From CAIJXO01 sp964485905 (GTDB lineage: Bacteria; Patescibacteriota; Minisyncoccia; Phycocordibacterales; GWA1-40-21): 19,919 nucleotides of DNA. Below are positions 8,602 to 15,392 of the stretch, piece after piece. How positions within the stretch are numbered: the stretch's first letter is position 1; every line of letters begins with the position of its first letter. The notes below the pieces were generated by a model that ran no database searches, was not told the DNA's origin, and saw only the letters and a list, made by a program, of their open reading frames with translations. A program made the position numbers and the translations under genes. The DNA is taken from assembly GCA_964485905.1 (NCBI GenBank), contig CAZAJY010000010.1, positions 1 to 19,919 on the forward strand, read 5' to 3'.

Positions 8602-9144
8602 ATGGAATTAATTGATAGTTTAAATTTAACTGAATCAACCGAGATAAACTTTTTTATTTCCGATTATAATGGTGTTAAATATGCTAATATCAGGAAATTT
8701 GTTAAATCTGAAAGGTACACTGGGCCAACTCAGCAGGGTATAACGTTAACCAAGGAACAATTAATAGAGGTGGTCAGTGCTTTGGAAAGCTTTAGTGGTA
8801 AAGAAAATGTTGAGGATGAAGTTGATTTATTAGAAATAAACATTAATGAAGAAAAATTCATTAAAGTGTCAATTAAGTTTTATAAAGGCCATTACTATCT
8901 AGACATTAGACTTTTTTATAAAACCGATAAATATTCTGGTCCGTCAAAAAAAGGAATTTCTATTCCGATTGAACTATTTTCTAATTTTACTGTTTGTTCA
9001 AAAAAAATGTTAGATTTATTTAATGGGGAAGAAGTAAAAGCTCAGACTATTGAAGTGAATGAAATAGACGATAGCGAAATTAAAATAATTAATGCCTCTA
9101 ATAGTATAAAGGGCATTCCTAATAAATATGCAAAATATTTTTAA
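8602..9144 (+). CDS. Tandem PC4-like single-stranded-DNA-binding protein
   Basis: The 180-residue product contains two copies of the PC4 (transcriptional coactivator p15) fold, about 14-62 and 78-141. The diagnostic segment is present twice with the same pattern: YANIRKFVKSERYTGP (27-42), and YLDIRLFYKTDKYSGP (99-114) followed by KKGIS. PC4 proteins normally have one such domain, dimerise, and bind single-stranded or melted DNA without sequence preference; two domains in one chain could form a pseudo-dimer. The last 40 residues are acidic and then basic. I chose the ATG at 8602 over a GTG nine bases upstream. The gene overlaps the next gene by 17 bases, so it is probably co-translated with the GHKL ATPase and may hand it ssDNA. 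The domain call comes from visible pattern matching; the partner role is inference. Confidence 0.8.
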   Translation: MELIDSLNLTESTEINFFISDYNGVKYANIRKFVKSERYTGPTQQGITLTKEQLIEVVSALESFSGKENVEDEVDLLEININEEKFIKVSIKFYKGHYYLDIRLFYKTDKYSGPSKKGISIPIELFSNFTVCSKKMLDLFNGEEVKAQTIEVNEIDDSEIKIINASNSIKGIPNKYAKYF

Positions 9145-10639
9145 TGAATCACTTGATTCTGAGGAGATTGATATCACACCGGATATTTCGTTATTTCCAA
9201 AACTTGGTTCCGCTGGTTATTCGGCTCCACAAGCAATCGCTGAGCTAGTTGATAATTGTATCGACGCTCGACTTGAGGGCGAAGAATTATTGGTCAATGT
9301 TAGTATTTCTGAAAAAGAGATTTTTGTTGCTGATAACGGAACAGGAATGGTTAAAGATGTAGCAGCAAATTCACTGAAATTAGGACTATCCAAAAAGAAA
9401 GGACAGTTAGGAGAATTTGGGCTAGGTTTGAAAACATCTTGCTTGAGCTTAGGCGATTCTTTTAAAATTATTACTAAGGCAAAAACTAAGTTTTTGGAAT
9501 ATCATATTGATTTTGATAAAAAAAAGTGGGAAGACGCTAATAAAAATTGGAAAATTGATTTGCAACAATTAGAAAATAAAAGCGATAATCACTTTACGAT
9601 TATTGAAATAAAAAAGCTAAAGGTGTTTTATCCAAATTTAAGTAATTATATTTTAAAAGATTTACAAAAAAGATATTCTCCGTTTATCAGAACTGGTGAA
9701 GTAATAATAAAGGTAAATAAGAAATTGTGCATAGCCGAGAAAGTTAATATTATTGAAGAAACAAAAAAGATTTTTAATATAACTCTGAAAGGCGGTAATA
9801 AAATAAATGGCTGGTATGCTCTCTTAAAAGAAGGTTCCCAGAAGGGTTTTTATGGTTTTAGTACATTTAGACGAGGAAGAATGATTGGGGCTTACGAAAA
9901 AATCGGTTTTGATCCGCACCCTACTTTAGCAAGAATTGTTGGTGAAGTTAATATGGATCATGTACCAGTGACTCACACAAAAAGAGAATTTGAAACTGAA
10001 AGCAAAGAATATCGCGAAGTTCTTGAGGCTATGCGCGAAGAATTAAAAGAACTAGTTAAGTCGGCTAGAAAGAAATCTACACAAGATACAATAACAACGG
10101 AAATAAAAAATGGCATCGAAATCTGGAAAGACAAAATTACTGAAACCCTAAGAATGGATGATTTTAAACGTTTTACCACTCAGATGGACGACAAGTTAAT
10201 ACGCGATGAAAACGGAGAAGAATCCGGGGAGGTTCCTGTCGAAAAAAGAAAGCAGAAAAAAATACTAGACGAAGGAAAGGAATTAAATACTAAAGAGCCA
10301 GAAAAGAAAAGGGAGCCCAATGAAACCCATTTAAGCAAGAGACACATTATCAAGATAAAAGGTAAAAACATCAAATTTGAGCATGAGTTTTCTCCCTTAG
10401 GAGTTGATGCCGGGTGGAAAACTTATAATTATACTCCCGAGAAAGGACTAGAAATATTTACCAATATCGATTTTCCGGCGTATACAGCGACTAAAGACAA
10501 GGTTTTTTATGCAGTTTTACATATCGCAGAATCAGTCGCTGAAATTTTTGTACAAACAGCTAAAGAAGACCTAGCTAACGTTGAAGAGATAAAGGAGCTG
10601 ATATTACGTAAAGCCTCAGAGTTAAAAGAACAATTTTAG
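9128..10639 (+). CDS. MORC/MutL-like GHKL-family ATPase
   Basis: A 503-residue protein with a complete Bergerat ATP-binding fold: N box AELVDNCIDA (38-47, catalytic E39 and Mg-binding N43), G1 box DNGTGM (69-74) and G2 box GEFGLGLKTS (95-104). After the ATPase domain comes an S5-like transducer region with a basic RRGRMIG segment and a possible ATP-contacting lysine in HTKREFE. A long highly charged linker (about 330-420) leads to a globular C-terminal part of about 85 residues. GHKL ATPases of this kind were proposed by Iyer, Abhiman and Aravind (2008) to be the prokaryotic relatives of eukaryotic MORC proteins, working in restriction-modification loci. They dimerise on ATP binding and may clamp or remodel DNA. 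The overlap with the PC4 gene and its place in this island fit that view. Confidence 0.88.
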   Translation: MQNIFNESLDSEEIDITPDISLFPKLGSAGYSAPQAIAELVDNCIDARLEGEELLVNVSISEKEIFVADNGTGMVKDVAANSLKLGLSKKKGQLGEFGLGLKTSCLSLGDSFKIITKAKTKFLEYHIDFDKKKWEDANKNWKIDLQQLENKSDNHFTIIEIKKLKVFYPNLSNYILKDLQKRYSPFIRTGEVIIKVNKKLCIAEKVNIIEETKKIFNITLKGGNKINGWYALLKEGSQKGFYGFSTFRRGRMIGAYEKIGFDPHPTLARIVGEVNMDHVPVTHTKREFETESKEYREVLEAMREELKELVKSARKKSTQDTITTEIKNGIEIWKDKITETLRMDDFKRFTTQMDDKLIRDENGEESGEVPVEKRKQKKILDEGKELNTKEPEKKREPNETHLSKRHIIKIKGKNIKFEHEFSPLGVDAGWKTYNYTPEKGLEIFTNIDFPAYTATKDKVFYAVLHIAESVAEIFVQTAKEDLANVEEIKELILRKASELKEQF

Positions 10640-10685
10640 AATAAGATATATTTAATTAATCAGATTGATAGGATAATAGAAATAT

Positions 10686-13340
10686 ATGAAAAATATTGAG
10701 ACCCCAGATAAAAAGCATTTAGAGTCAATTATAACAGATCTAAGAGAGGGGAAATTTGGTATACCAGATTTCCAACGTGATTTTGAATGGAACCCATGGG
10801 ATGTTATAGAGTTGATTAAATCAATATTTGAAGATTATTATATCGGCACCTTACTGCTCTGGAAAGCGAGCCGCGAGAATATTGAGTATTTGAGCTGCAA
10901 ACCAATTTATGGGTCAAAAGATGATGGAAAATTTCAGCATATTGTACTTGATGGCCAGCAAAGATTAAGTGCATTATACTATGCACTATTTGCCCCAAAT
11001 GTAAATTTTCCGCGTAGAAAATCAAAATATTATTATGTTATTAATATAGAAAAATTACTTGATGAAAATTTTGATGAAGCTTTTGATTATATAATTTCAT
11101 CAAGAAAAACAGATGAATTAATAGGAAATGAAAAACTTCAATTTGAGAAAAAAATATTTCCATTAAAAATTTTTGGCGAAAGAAGTCATTTTTGGAGCCG
11201 TTGGCTCGAAAATTATCAAAAATATTGGGAACAGGAGGGTTATAAAAATCAGGCAGCCGAAGAGCGAGAAAAATTGGAAAAAATATTAGAGAGCATCCTT
11301 AATGAATATTATATTAGTTATATTGAACTTGATCGCGAAATCGAGGTAGAAAAAGTTTGCGATATATTTCAGAGGATTAATAGTACAGGGCTTGATCTCA
11401 ATATATTCGATCTCATGAATGCTTTGCTCCGTCCCAAGGATATTCGCTTAAAATCCCTATGGAAAAAAGAAATAAATGATTTTCAATCAAAATTACCGGA
11501 TGTAGATAAAGGAAAAATTTACACTTTGCAAACAATGTCAATTTTGAGACAAGCATATTGCGCACCTAAGTTTTTGTATTATTTGGTTCCGAATTCAAAA
11601 AAATTAATTAAGGAAGAATCCGGTAGTTTAAAAAAAATAGTATTAATAGAATCGAAAGAACAATTTTTAGAATTATGGAATAGTAGTCTCTGCGAAATGA
11701 AAAATGCTCTTAAAATTATTTCAAACCATTCTGATTTAGGTGTTATAAGTCCAAAATTTTTTCCTTATCCAACAATGTTACCAATTTTTACCGCACTAAA
11801 TATCGAAAAAGCTAGAGATATATATACTGATAAAAAAGGTGTTGAGGAAAAAATACGATACTGGTATTGGTCGTCGATTTTTACAAAAAATTATTCAAGT
11901 TCCGTCGAATCTCGAATTGCAAAAGATTTTTTAGAGATAAAAAAATGGTTCCTCGATGACAAAATGGTCCCAACCGTAGTCGTTGAAGCGCGAAAGGCAG
12001 TAGAAAATATAAATCTTGAGGGAGAGGATAATCAAAGCTCGTCAATCTATAAGGCGATATTTTGTGTAATAGTAAAGGAAGGGGCGCTTGATTTTGTTTC
12101 TTATGAAGCGCCGGTGTATTTAGAGTTAGAAGATCATCATATCGTTCCTAAATCATGGGGTATTAGTAATAAAGTAGAACAGATTAATAGTATATTAAAC
12201 AGAACGCCAATTTCTGATATTAGCAATAAAAAAATAATCAGAAATAATTTACCCAATATATATATTAAGGATATGTTCGATAAGGCGGAAAGAAAAGAGG
12301 ATGTTTATGAACTATTGCAGGCTCACATGATTTCGCAAAAAGCAGTAAATATTTTGTTAAGGGATAATTTTACAGGCGATGATTTTCTAGAGTTTATAGA
12401 TGAACGAAAAAAAACTTTATTAACCAAAATTAAAAAATTAGTTGGATGTGAACTTTCCGTCGAAGAACAAATTCAAAAAGATCCGAATGAAGTTCTTAAA
12501 GCTGTAGAAATAAGAATTAGAAATTTTATTGATTTTGTTTTGCAAAAAAATATTGGACCTGATTATTGGGTGAATGCGATTCCGCAGCACATTAATTCCA
12601 AGGTAGATTCAAGATTAAGCGTAACTCAGAATAATGTACCCTATGCAGCAGAAATTATTAATCTTAGGAAAAAATTAGATTATCTTGATATGACGGAATA
12701 TTGTGACATTATTTTAAACAATAATAACTGGACTTATTTTGAGAAATATTTTCTTAACAAGGAAAACACGGCAAAACATTTTAAACATTTAAGTGATTTT
12801 AGAAATCCGATAAAGCATATAAGAGAAAAACAAGAAGTAACCGACAAACTCGGCGAGGCAGCTATTATTTGGTTGAATGGTGTGATTAATAAGGGCCTCG
12901 TAGAAGATAAAGACATTGAAGAAGAAAATAGCCCAAGCGAGGCATCGAATAGCCATCCAGATACAAAATTATTTTGGGAAGACATCAAAAAATTCTCGGA
13001 AAATATGGCGCTGGTAACTTACGGAAAAGAGGAAAAAGGAATTCTTAAACTTAGTTTAAAAGTTAATAGTAGATTTAAAACTCAAATTACATTATTTAGA
13101 TTGAAAACCAACGGAGATATTAAATTTTTTTTCGGTGAAATAGAAAAGAAAAATTTGCCCGAGGATATTATTAGTGGAGTAAAAAATAAAATTATTAACT
13201 TATTCAATAATGAAGTTAATAGGATTAATGCTAGTGGAACTTATTATTTTAATGTAAATAAGATTCTTAATGAGCCAGAAAAAATTAATAATTTCAAAGA
13301 AGTTATAAGAGGATTTGTTAAAAAAGTTTCCAAACAATAA
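10686..13340 (+). CDS. DUF262 - HNH - HEPN (Swt1-type) fusion, predicted multi-effector defence nuclease
   Basis: The 884-residue chain has four recognisable parts. (1) A DUF262 domain (about 1-300) with IPDFQRDFEW (26-35), DGQQR (89-93) and FQRINSTGLDLN (228-239); in GmrS and SspE this ParB/Srx-like domain uses NTP and senses modified DNA. (2) An HNH/DUF1524-like nuclease centred on DHHIVPKSW (483-491) with NSILNRTPIS (501-510). (3) A domain at about 600-735 matching the pattern of Swt1-type HEPN domains, with VEIRIRNFI, DYW and R706-NPIK-H711, the R-x4-H active site of HEPN ribonucleases. (4) An unrecognised C-terminal domain (about 750-884). It starts 46 bases after the GHKL gene and ends one base before the next ATG. 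Predicted role: sensing foreign or modified DNA, DNA cleavage, and possibly RNA cleavage leading to dormancy. Confidence 0.86.
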   Translation: MKNIETPDKKHLESIITDLREGKFGIPDFQRDFEWNPWDVIELIKSIFEDYYIGTLLLWKASRENIEYLSCKPIYGSKDDGKFQHIVLDGQQRLSALYYALFAPNVNFPRRKSKYYYVINIEKLLDENFDEAFDYIISSRKTDELIGNEKLQFEKKIFPLKIFGERSHFWSRWLENYQKYWEQEGYKNQAAEEREKLEKILESILNEYYISYIELDREIEVEKVCDIFQRINSTGLDLNIFDLMNALLRPKDIRLKSLWKKEINDFQSKLPDVDKGKIYTLQTMSILRQAYCAPKFLYYLVPNSKKLIKEESGSLKKIVLIESKEQFLELWNSSLCEMKNALKIISNHSDLGVISPKFFPYPTMLPIFTALNIEKARDIYTDKKGVEEKIRYWYWSSIFTKNYSSSVESRIAKDFLEIKKWFLDDKMVPTVVVEARKAVENINLEGEDNQSSSIYKAIFCVIVKEGALDFVSYEAPVYLELEDHHIVPKSWGISNKVEQINSILNRTPISDISNKKIIRNNLPNIYIKDMFDKAERKEDVYELLQAHMISQKAVNILLRDNFTGDDFLEFIDERKKTLLTKIKKLVGCELSVEEQIQKDPNEVLKAVEIRIRNFIDFVLQKNIGPDYWVNAIPQHINSKVDSRLSVTQNNVPYAAEIINLRKKLDYLDMTEYCDIILNNNNWTYFEKYFLNKENTAKHFKHLSDFRNPIKHIREKQEVTDKLGEAAIIWLNGVINKGLVEDKDIEEENSPSEASNSHPDTKLFWEDIKKFSENMALVTYGKEEKGILKLSLKVNSRFKTQITLFRLKTNGDIKFFFGEIEKKNLPEDIISGVKNKIINLFNNEVNRINASGTYYFNVNKILNEPEKINNFKEVIRGFVKKVSKQ

Positions 13341-13341
13341 T

Positions 13342-14091
13342 ATGTCAGAATTTTATAATCCAACCAGAACAAGAAATATTTACAACCCGAAAAGTTCAGA
13401 GCCTTTTAAGTTGTCTCGCTCAAAGATCGAAAATTTCATGCACTGTCCCCGATGTTTCTATATTGATCGTAGATTAGGTATAGGACAACCGCCAGGATTT
13501 CCTTTTAACCTAAATTCTGCAGTTGACACTCTTTTAAAGAAAGAATTTGATGTCCATCGAGCAAAACAAAAATCTCATCCACTTATGAAAGCTTATGGTC
13601 TAGATGCAGTACCATTTCAGCATGAGATGATTGATGAATGGCGGGAGAACTTTAAAGGTGTACAATATTTTCACAAACCAACTAATTTTATTATTACCGG
13701 AGCTGTCGATGATTTATGGAAGGATAAGAATGGTAAAATTATAGTAGTAGACTATAAGTCGACTAGTAAAACGTCTCAAGTTAATCTCGATGCTGACTGG
13801 CAAGATGGCTATAAAAGACAAATGGAGATATATCAGTGGTTGCTTCGAAAGAATGGCCTAAAGGTTTCTAATACAGGTTATTTTGTTTATTGCAACGGCA
13901 AAACAGACAGAGAATCTTTTGATGGAAAATTAGAATTTGATATTGATTTATTGCCGTATAAAGGTAATGATTCTTGGGTAGAAAAAACACTTATTGAAAT
14001 TAAAAAGTGTCTTGACGGAAAGATGCCTAAAGCAAGTTCTGAGTGTGATTATTGTAATTATAGAAAAGCCGTTCAGAGAGTGGAAAAATAG
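13342..14091 (+). CDS. RecB/Cas4-type PD-(D/E)XK nuclease with four-cysteine (Fe-S-like) cluster
   Basis: A 249-residue single-domain nuclease. It has LSRSKIENFMHCPRC (entry helix with C35 and C38), GAVDDLW (D123), VVDYKS (D137-x-K139), the RecB-family QMEIYQ (QxxxY, Q160 and Y164) and a C-terminal CDYC (C235, C238). This is the layout of Cas4, AddB and related exonucleases in which four cysteines hold a 4Fe-4S cluster. No CRISPR array or cas gene is present, so a role in adaptation is unlikely. The ATG at 13342 follows the previous stop by one base; an upstream in-frame ATG at 13315 would overlap the DUF262 gene and adds only nine residues. Similar stand-alone nucleases occur widely in CPR genomes, so it might not belong functionally to the island, although its spacing says it is co-transcribed. 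Confidence 0.85.
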   Translation: MSEFYNPTRTRNIYNPKSSEPFKLSRSKIENFMHCPRCFYIDRRLGIGQPPGFPFNLNSAVDTLLKKEFDVHRAKQKSHPLMKAYGLDAVPFQHEMIDEWRENFKGVQYFHKPTNFIITGAVDDLWKDKNGKIIVVDYKSTSKTSQVNLDADWQDGYKRQMEIYQWLLRKNGLKVSNTGYFVYCNGKTDRESFDGKLEFDIDLLPYKGNDSWVEKTLIEIKKCLDGKMPKASSECDYCNYRKAVQRVEK

Positions 14092-14095
14092 AATA

Positions 14096-14124
14096 TTGCT
14101 TAAATAGCCATATTTTGCTATTAT
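14096..14124 (+). promoter_or_regulatory. Promoter of the SAM riboswitch transcript
   Basis: TTGCTT (14096-14101) and TATTAT (14119-14124) are spaced by exactly 17 bases, placing the transcription start near 14131, about 20 bases before helix P1 of the riboswitch. An overlapping TATAAA at 14122 is a less well spaced alternative -10. Confidence 0.6.
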
Positions 14125-14149
14125 AAAGAAGTAAGACAACTAAATAGTG

Positions 14150-14254
14150 AGTTATTAAGAGTGCAGCGAGGGAACTAGCCCGATGACCTGCCAGCAACCC
14201 CGGAGTAATCCATCCGGAAGGTGCTAATTCTAGCCCGATAAGGGAAAGATAAAG
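14150..14254 (+). ncRNA. SAM-I (S-box) riboswitch aptamer
   Basis: The strand carries the conserved S-box core in order: an AAGAG segment, GAGGGAACTAGCCCGATGA (kink-turn and SAM-contact region), CAGCAACC, a variable hairpin, AAGGTGCTAATTC, and GATAA. Helices can be drawn: P1 14152-14156 with 14248-14252; P2 GCAG 14163-14166 with CTGC 14188-14191; P3 14200-14204 with 14213-14217; P4 around CCC 14234-14236 with GGG 14242-14244. The aptamer binds S-adenosylmethionine. In known cases it represses methionine or SAM synthesis and transport genes when SAM is plentiful. Confidence 0.93.
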
Positions 14255-14313
14255 GTCGATTTTTTATTTTCATAAATAAAAACTCTTTCCGTTCTCGGGG
14301 AAGAGCTTTTTTA
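14243..14313 (+). terminator. Riboswitch expression platform: SAM-dependent terminator with competing antiterminator
   Basis: The terminator stem is CTCTTTCC (14283-14290) with GGGGAAGAG (14297-14305) followed by a T run (14307-14312). Its left arm can instead pair perfectly over 7 bp with GGAAAGA at 14243-14249, which overlaps the 3' strand of P1. An 8-bp AT hairpin (14261-14268 with 14275-14282) sits inside that alternative helix. SAM binding holds P1 closed, frees the terminator arm and stops transcription, so this is an OFF switch. Confidence 0.87.
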
Positions 14314-14331
14314 TTATTAATAATCAAATTT

Positions 14332-14619
14332 ATGAAAAAAGAAAACGTTGAAGTAATTAGAAAAACAAATCCAGACGGCTCCACGGAAGACATTATGGTT
14401 TATGGGCTAGAGGACGGAGAAGAAAAATATTATACGATTTTAGGAACCGGTTATGGCCTTAACTTTACCCGCTGCTTTTCTATGGGGGCGAATAATAAAG
14501 AGAATTTTTGGAGAAGGGTTTTTGGTTATAAAATCATCCCCAATCGAGATCATGCTGATTTGTTAGGGAGGGCCACTGGAGACGACTATATTTCGGTGGA
14601 ATTTTACGAATTGAGCTGA
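14332..14619 (+). CDS. Uncharacterised 95-residue protein under SAM-riboswitch control
   Basis: I do not recognise a family. The product is soluble-looking, with no signal peptide or membrane segment, and it has a single cysteine (in TRCFSMG). The sequence alternates short hydrophobic and charged blocks (VEVIRKTNPDGSTEDIMVYG, YYTILGTGYGLNF, YISVEFYEL), which suggests a small beta-rich domain. The ATG lies 18 bases after the terminator T run, so expression should depend on riboswitch read-through. S-box RNAs usually control metK, methionine synthesis or methionine transport genes, and this protein resembles none of those as far as I can tell. No further gene follows in the operon before the next promoter region. 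Its role may be linked to methionine or SAM balance, by position only. Confidence 0.8.
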   Translation: MKKENVEVIRKTNPDGSTEDIMVYGLEDGEEKYYTILGTGYGLNFTRCFSMGANNKENFWRRVFGYKIIPNRDHADLLGRATGDDYISVEFYELS

Positions 14620-14823
14620 ATTAGAGAGTACTTGACAGAGAAATTATTCAATAACCTGTTTATATTTTGCCTCTTGACAAATTTATTTTAGCTAACGTTA
14701 AACAATCTGTAAAGAAAAAAATTTATATATTTACAGGTTGATTTTTATACAGAAAAATGATATAATGTATGTAAATTAACCAATATTAAATAAAAAATTG
14801 ATATTAAATTTAGTTAAAAATTT
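14620..14823 (+). promoter_or_regulatory. Intergenic regulatory region upstream of the macro-domain gene
   Basis: This gene-free stretch of about 200 bases holds a well-formed promoter, TTGATT (14738-14743), 17 bases, TATAAT (14761-14766). Two further TTGACA hexamers (14632-14637 and 14674-14679) lack a well-placed -10. An inverted repeat (14703-14713 with 14730-14740) overlaps the -35 box and is listed separately. Confidence 0.6.
14703..14740 (+). repeat. Inverted repeat overlapping the -35 box (operator or terminator)
   Basis: CAATCTGTAAA (14703-14713) is the inverted copy of TTTACAGGTTG (14730-14740) with one G/T difference, separated by 16 AT-rich bases. The right arm shares its TTG with the -35 box. 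A related half-site AACCTGT lies near 14654-14660. It may be a repressor site; alternatively, because ATTTTTAT follows, it may act as a weak terminator of the upstream unit. Confidence 0.45.
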
Positions 14824-15330
14824 ACGAAAATTAAAACAATAAAAGGCGATATAACAAAATTAATCATAGACGCTATTGTAAACGCCGCAAATAAGCCATT
14901 ACTCGGTGGCGGTGGTGTTGATGGGGCTATTCATTCAGCGGCCGGGCCACAATTACTTCAGGAATGTATTGAACTAAAAGGATGTCGTGCTGGTGAGGCC
15001 AAAATCACTAAAGGTTATAATTTGCCAGCTAAGTTTATAATTCATACCGTTGGTCCTGTTTATGGCTATGAAGACGGGATTGAAGAGGGGTTATTAGCCT
15101 CATGTTATAAAAATAGTTTACTAATTGCTAAAGGAAATGGAATTAAAACAATTGCTTTCCCTTGTATCTCGACTGGTGCTTTTAGATTTCCTAAGGATGA
15201 AGCAGCTAAGATTGCGGTTGATACTGTGAAGAAGTTTATTAATGAGTATCCGAATGTATTTGAAGAAATAATTTTTGTGACCCATGAAGAATTAGACTTT
15301 AATATTTATAATCAGCTTTTAAATGATTAA
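14824..15330 (+). CDS. Macro-domain protein (ADP-ribose-binding), apparently starting at ACG
   Basis: The frame encodes a complete 168-residue macro domain: GDIT, AIVNAANKPLLGGGGVDGAIHSAAG (the ADP-ribose-binding loop), ITKGYNLPAKFIIHTVGP, and CISTGAFRFP (the second loop). Family members bind ADP-ribose or hydrolyse O-acetyl-ADP-ribose or ADP-ribosyl groups on proteins or nucleic acids. There is no in-frame ATG, GTG or TTG before the domain. The frame opens after a TAA at 14815-14817, and the codon where homologues have the initiator Met is ACG (14824-14826), followed by AAA ATT AAA. An ATT at 14830 is another rare-start option. Starting at the first standard alternative (TTG at 15022) would remove the ligand-binding half. 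Either a non-standard start is used or a T-to-C change has silenced the gene; all downstream motifs are intact. A good promoter sits upstream. Confidence 0.85.
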   Translation, partial: TKIKTIKGDITKLIIDAIVNAANKPLLGGGGVDGAIHSAAGPQLLQECIELKGCRAGEAKITKGYNLPAKFIIHTVGPVYGYEDGIEEGLLASCYKNSLLIAKGNGIKTIAFPCISTGAFRFPKDEAAKIAVDTVKKFINEYPNVFEEIIFVTHEELDFNIYNQLLND

Positions 15331-15340
15331 TTATAATTTT

Positions 15341-15373
15341 ATGTCATTAAAAGACCTGGAAGGAAAACTTTAG
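15341..15373 (+). other. Ten-codon open frame, possible leader peptide or gene remnant
   Basis: ATG to TAG encodes MSLKDLEGKL, between the macro-domain gene and the next gene. The wording resembles the N-terminus of longer proteins, so it may be a truncated remnant, a short leader peptide, or chance. Nothing else supports expression. Confidence 0.2.
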
Positions 15374-15392
15374 AAAAATATTTATTAAAAAT

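Noticed and set aside
12734..12988. 84-residue minus-strand open frame
   Set aside because: It lies wholly inside the DUF262-HEPN gene, with serine- and leucine-rich wording typical of an antisense shadow. The other minus-strand frames (for example 10180-10374, 17002-17190, 19501-19767) are rejected for the same reason.
13342..14091. Cas4 of a CRISPR system
   Set aside because: The nuclease has the Cas4/RecB layout, but no repeat array, Cas1 or Cas2 is in the window.
14632..14679. Two TTGACA hexamers as promoters
   Set aside because: Neither has a good -10 box at 16-18 bases; the TATATT after the first is 23 bases away.
15022..15330. 102-residue protein starting at TTG 15022
   Set aside because: This start falls in the middle of a macro domain whose N-terminal half, including the ADP-ribose loop, is intact just upstream in the same frame.
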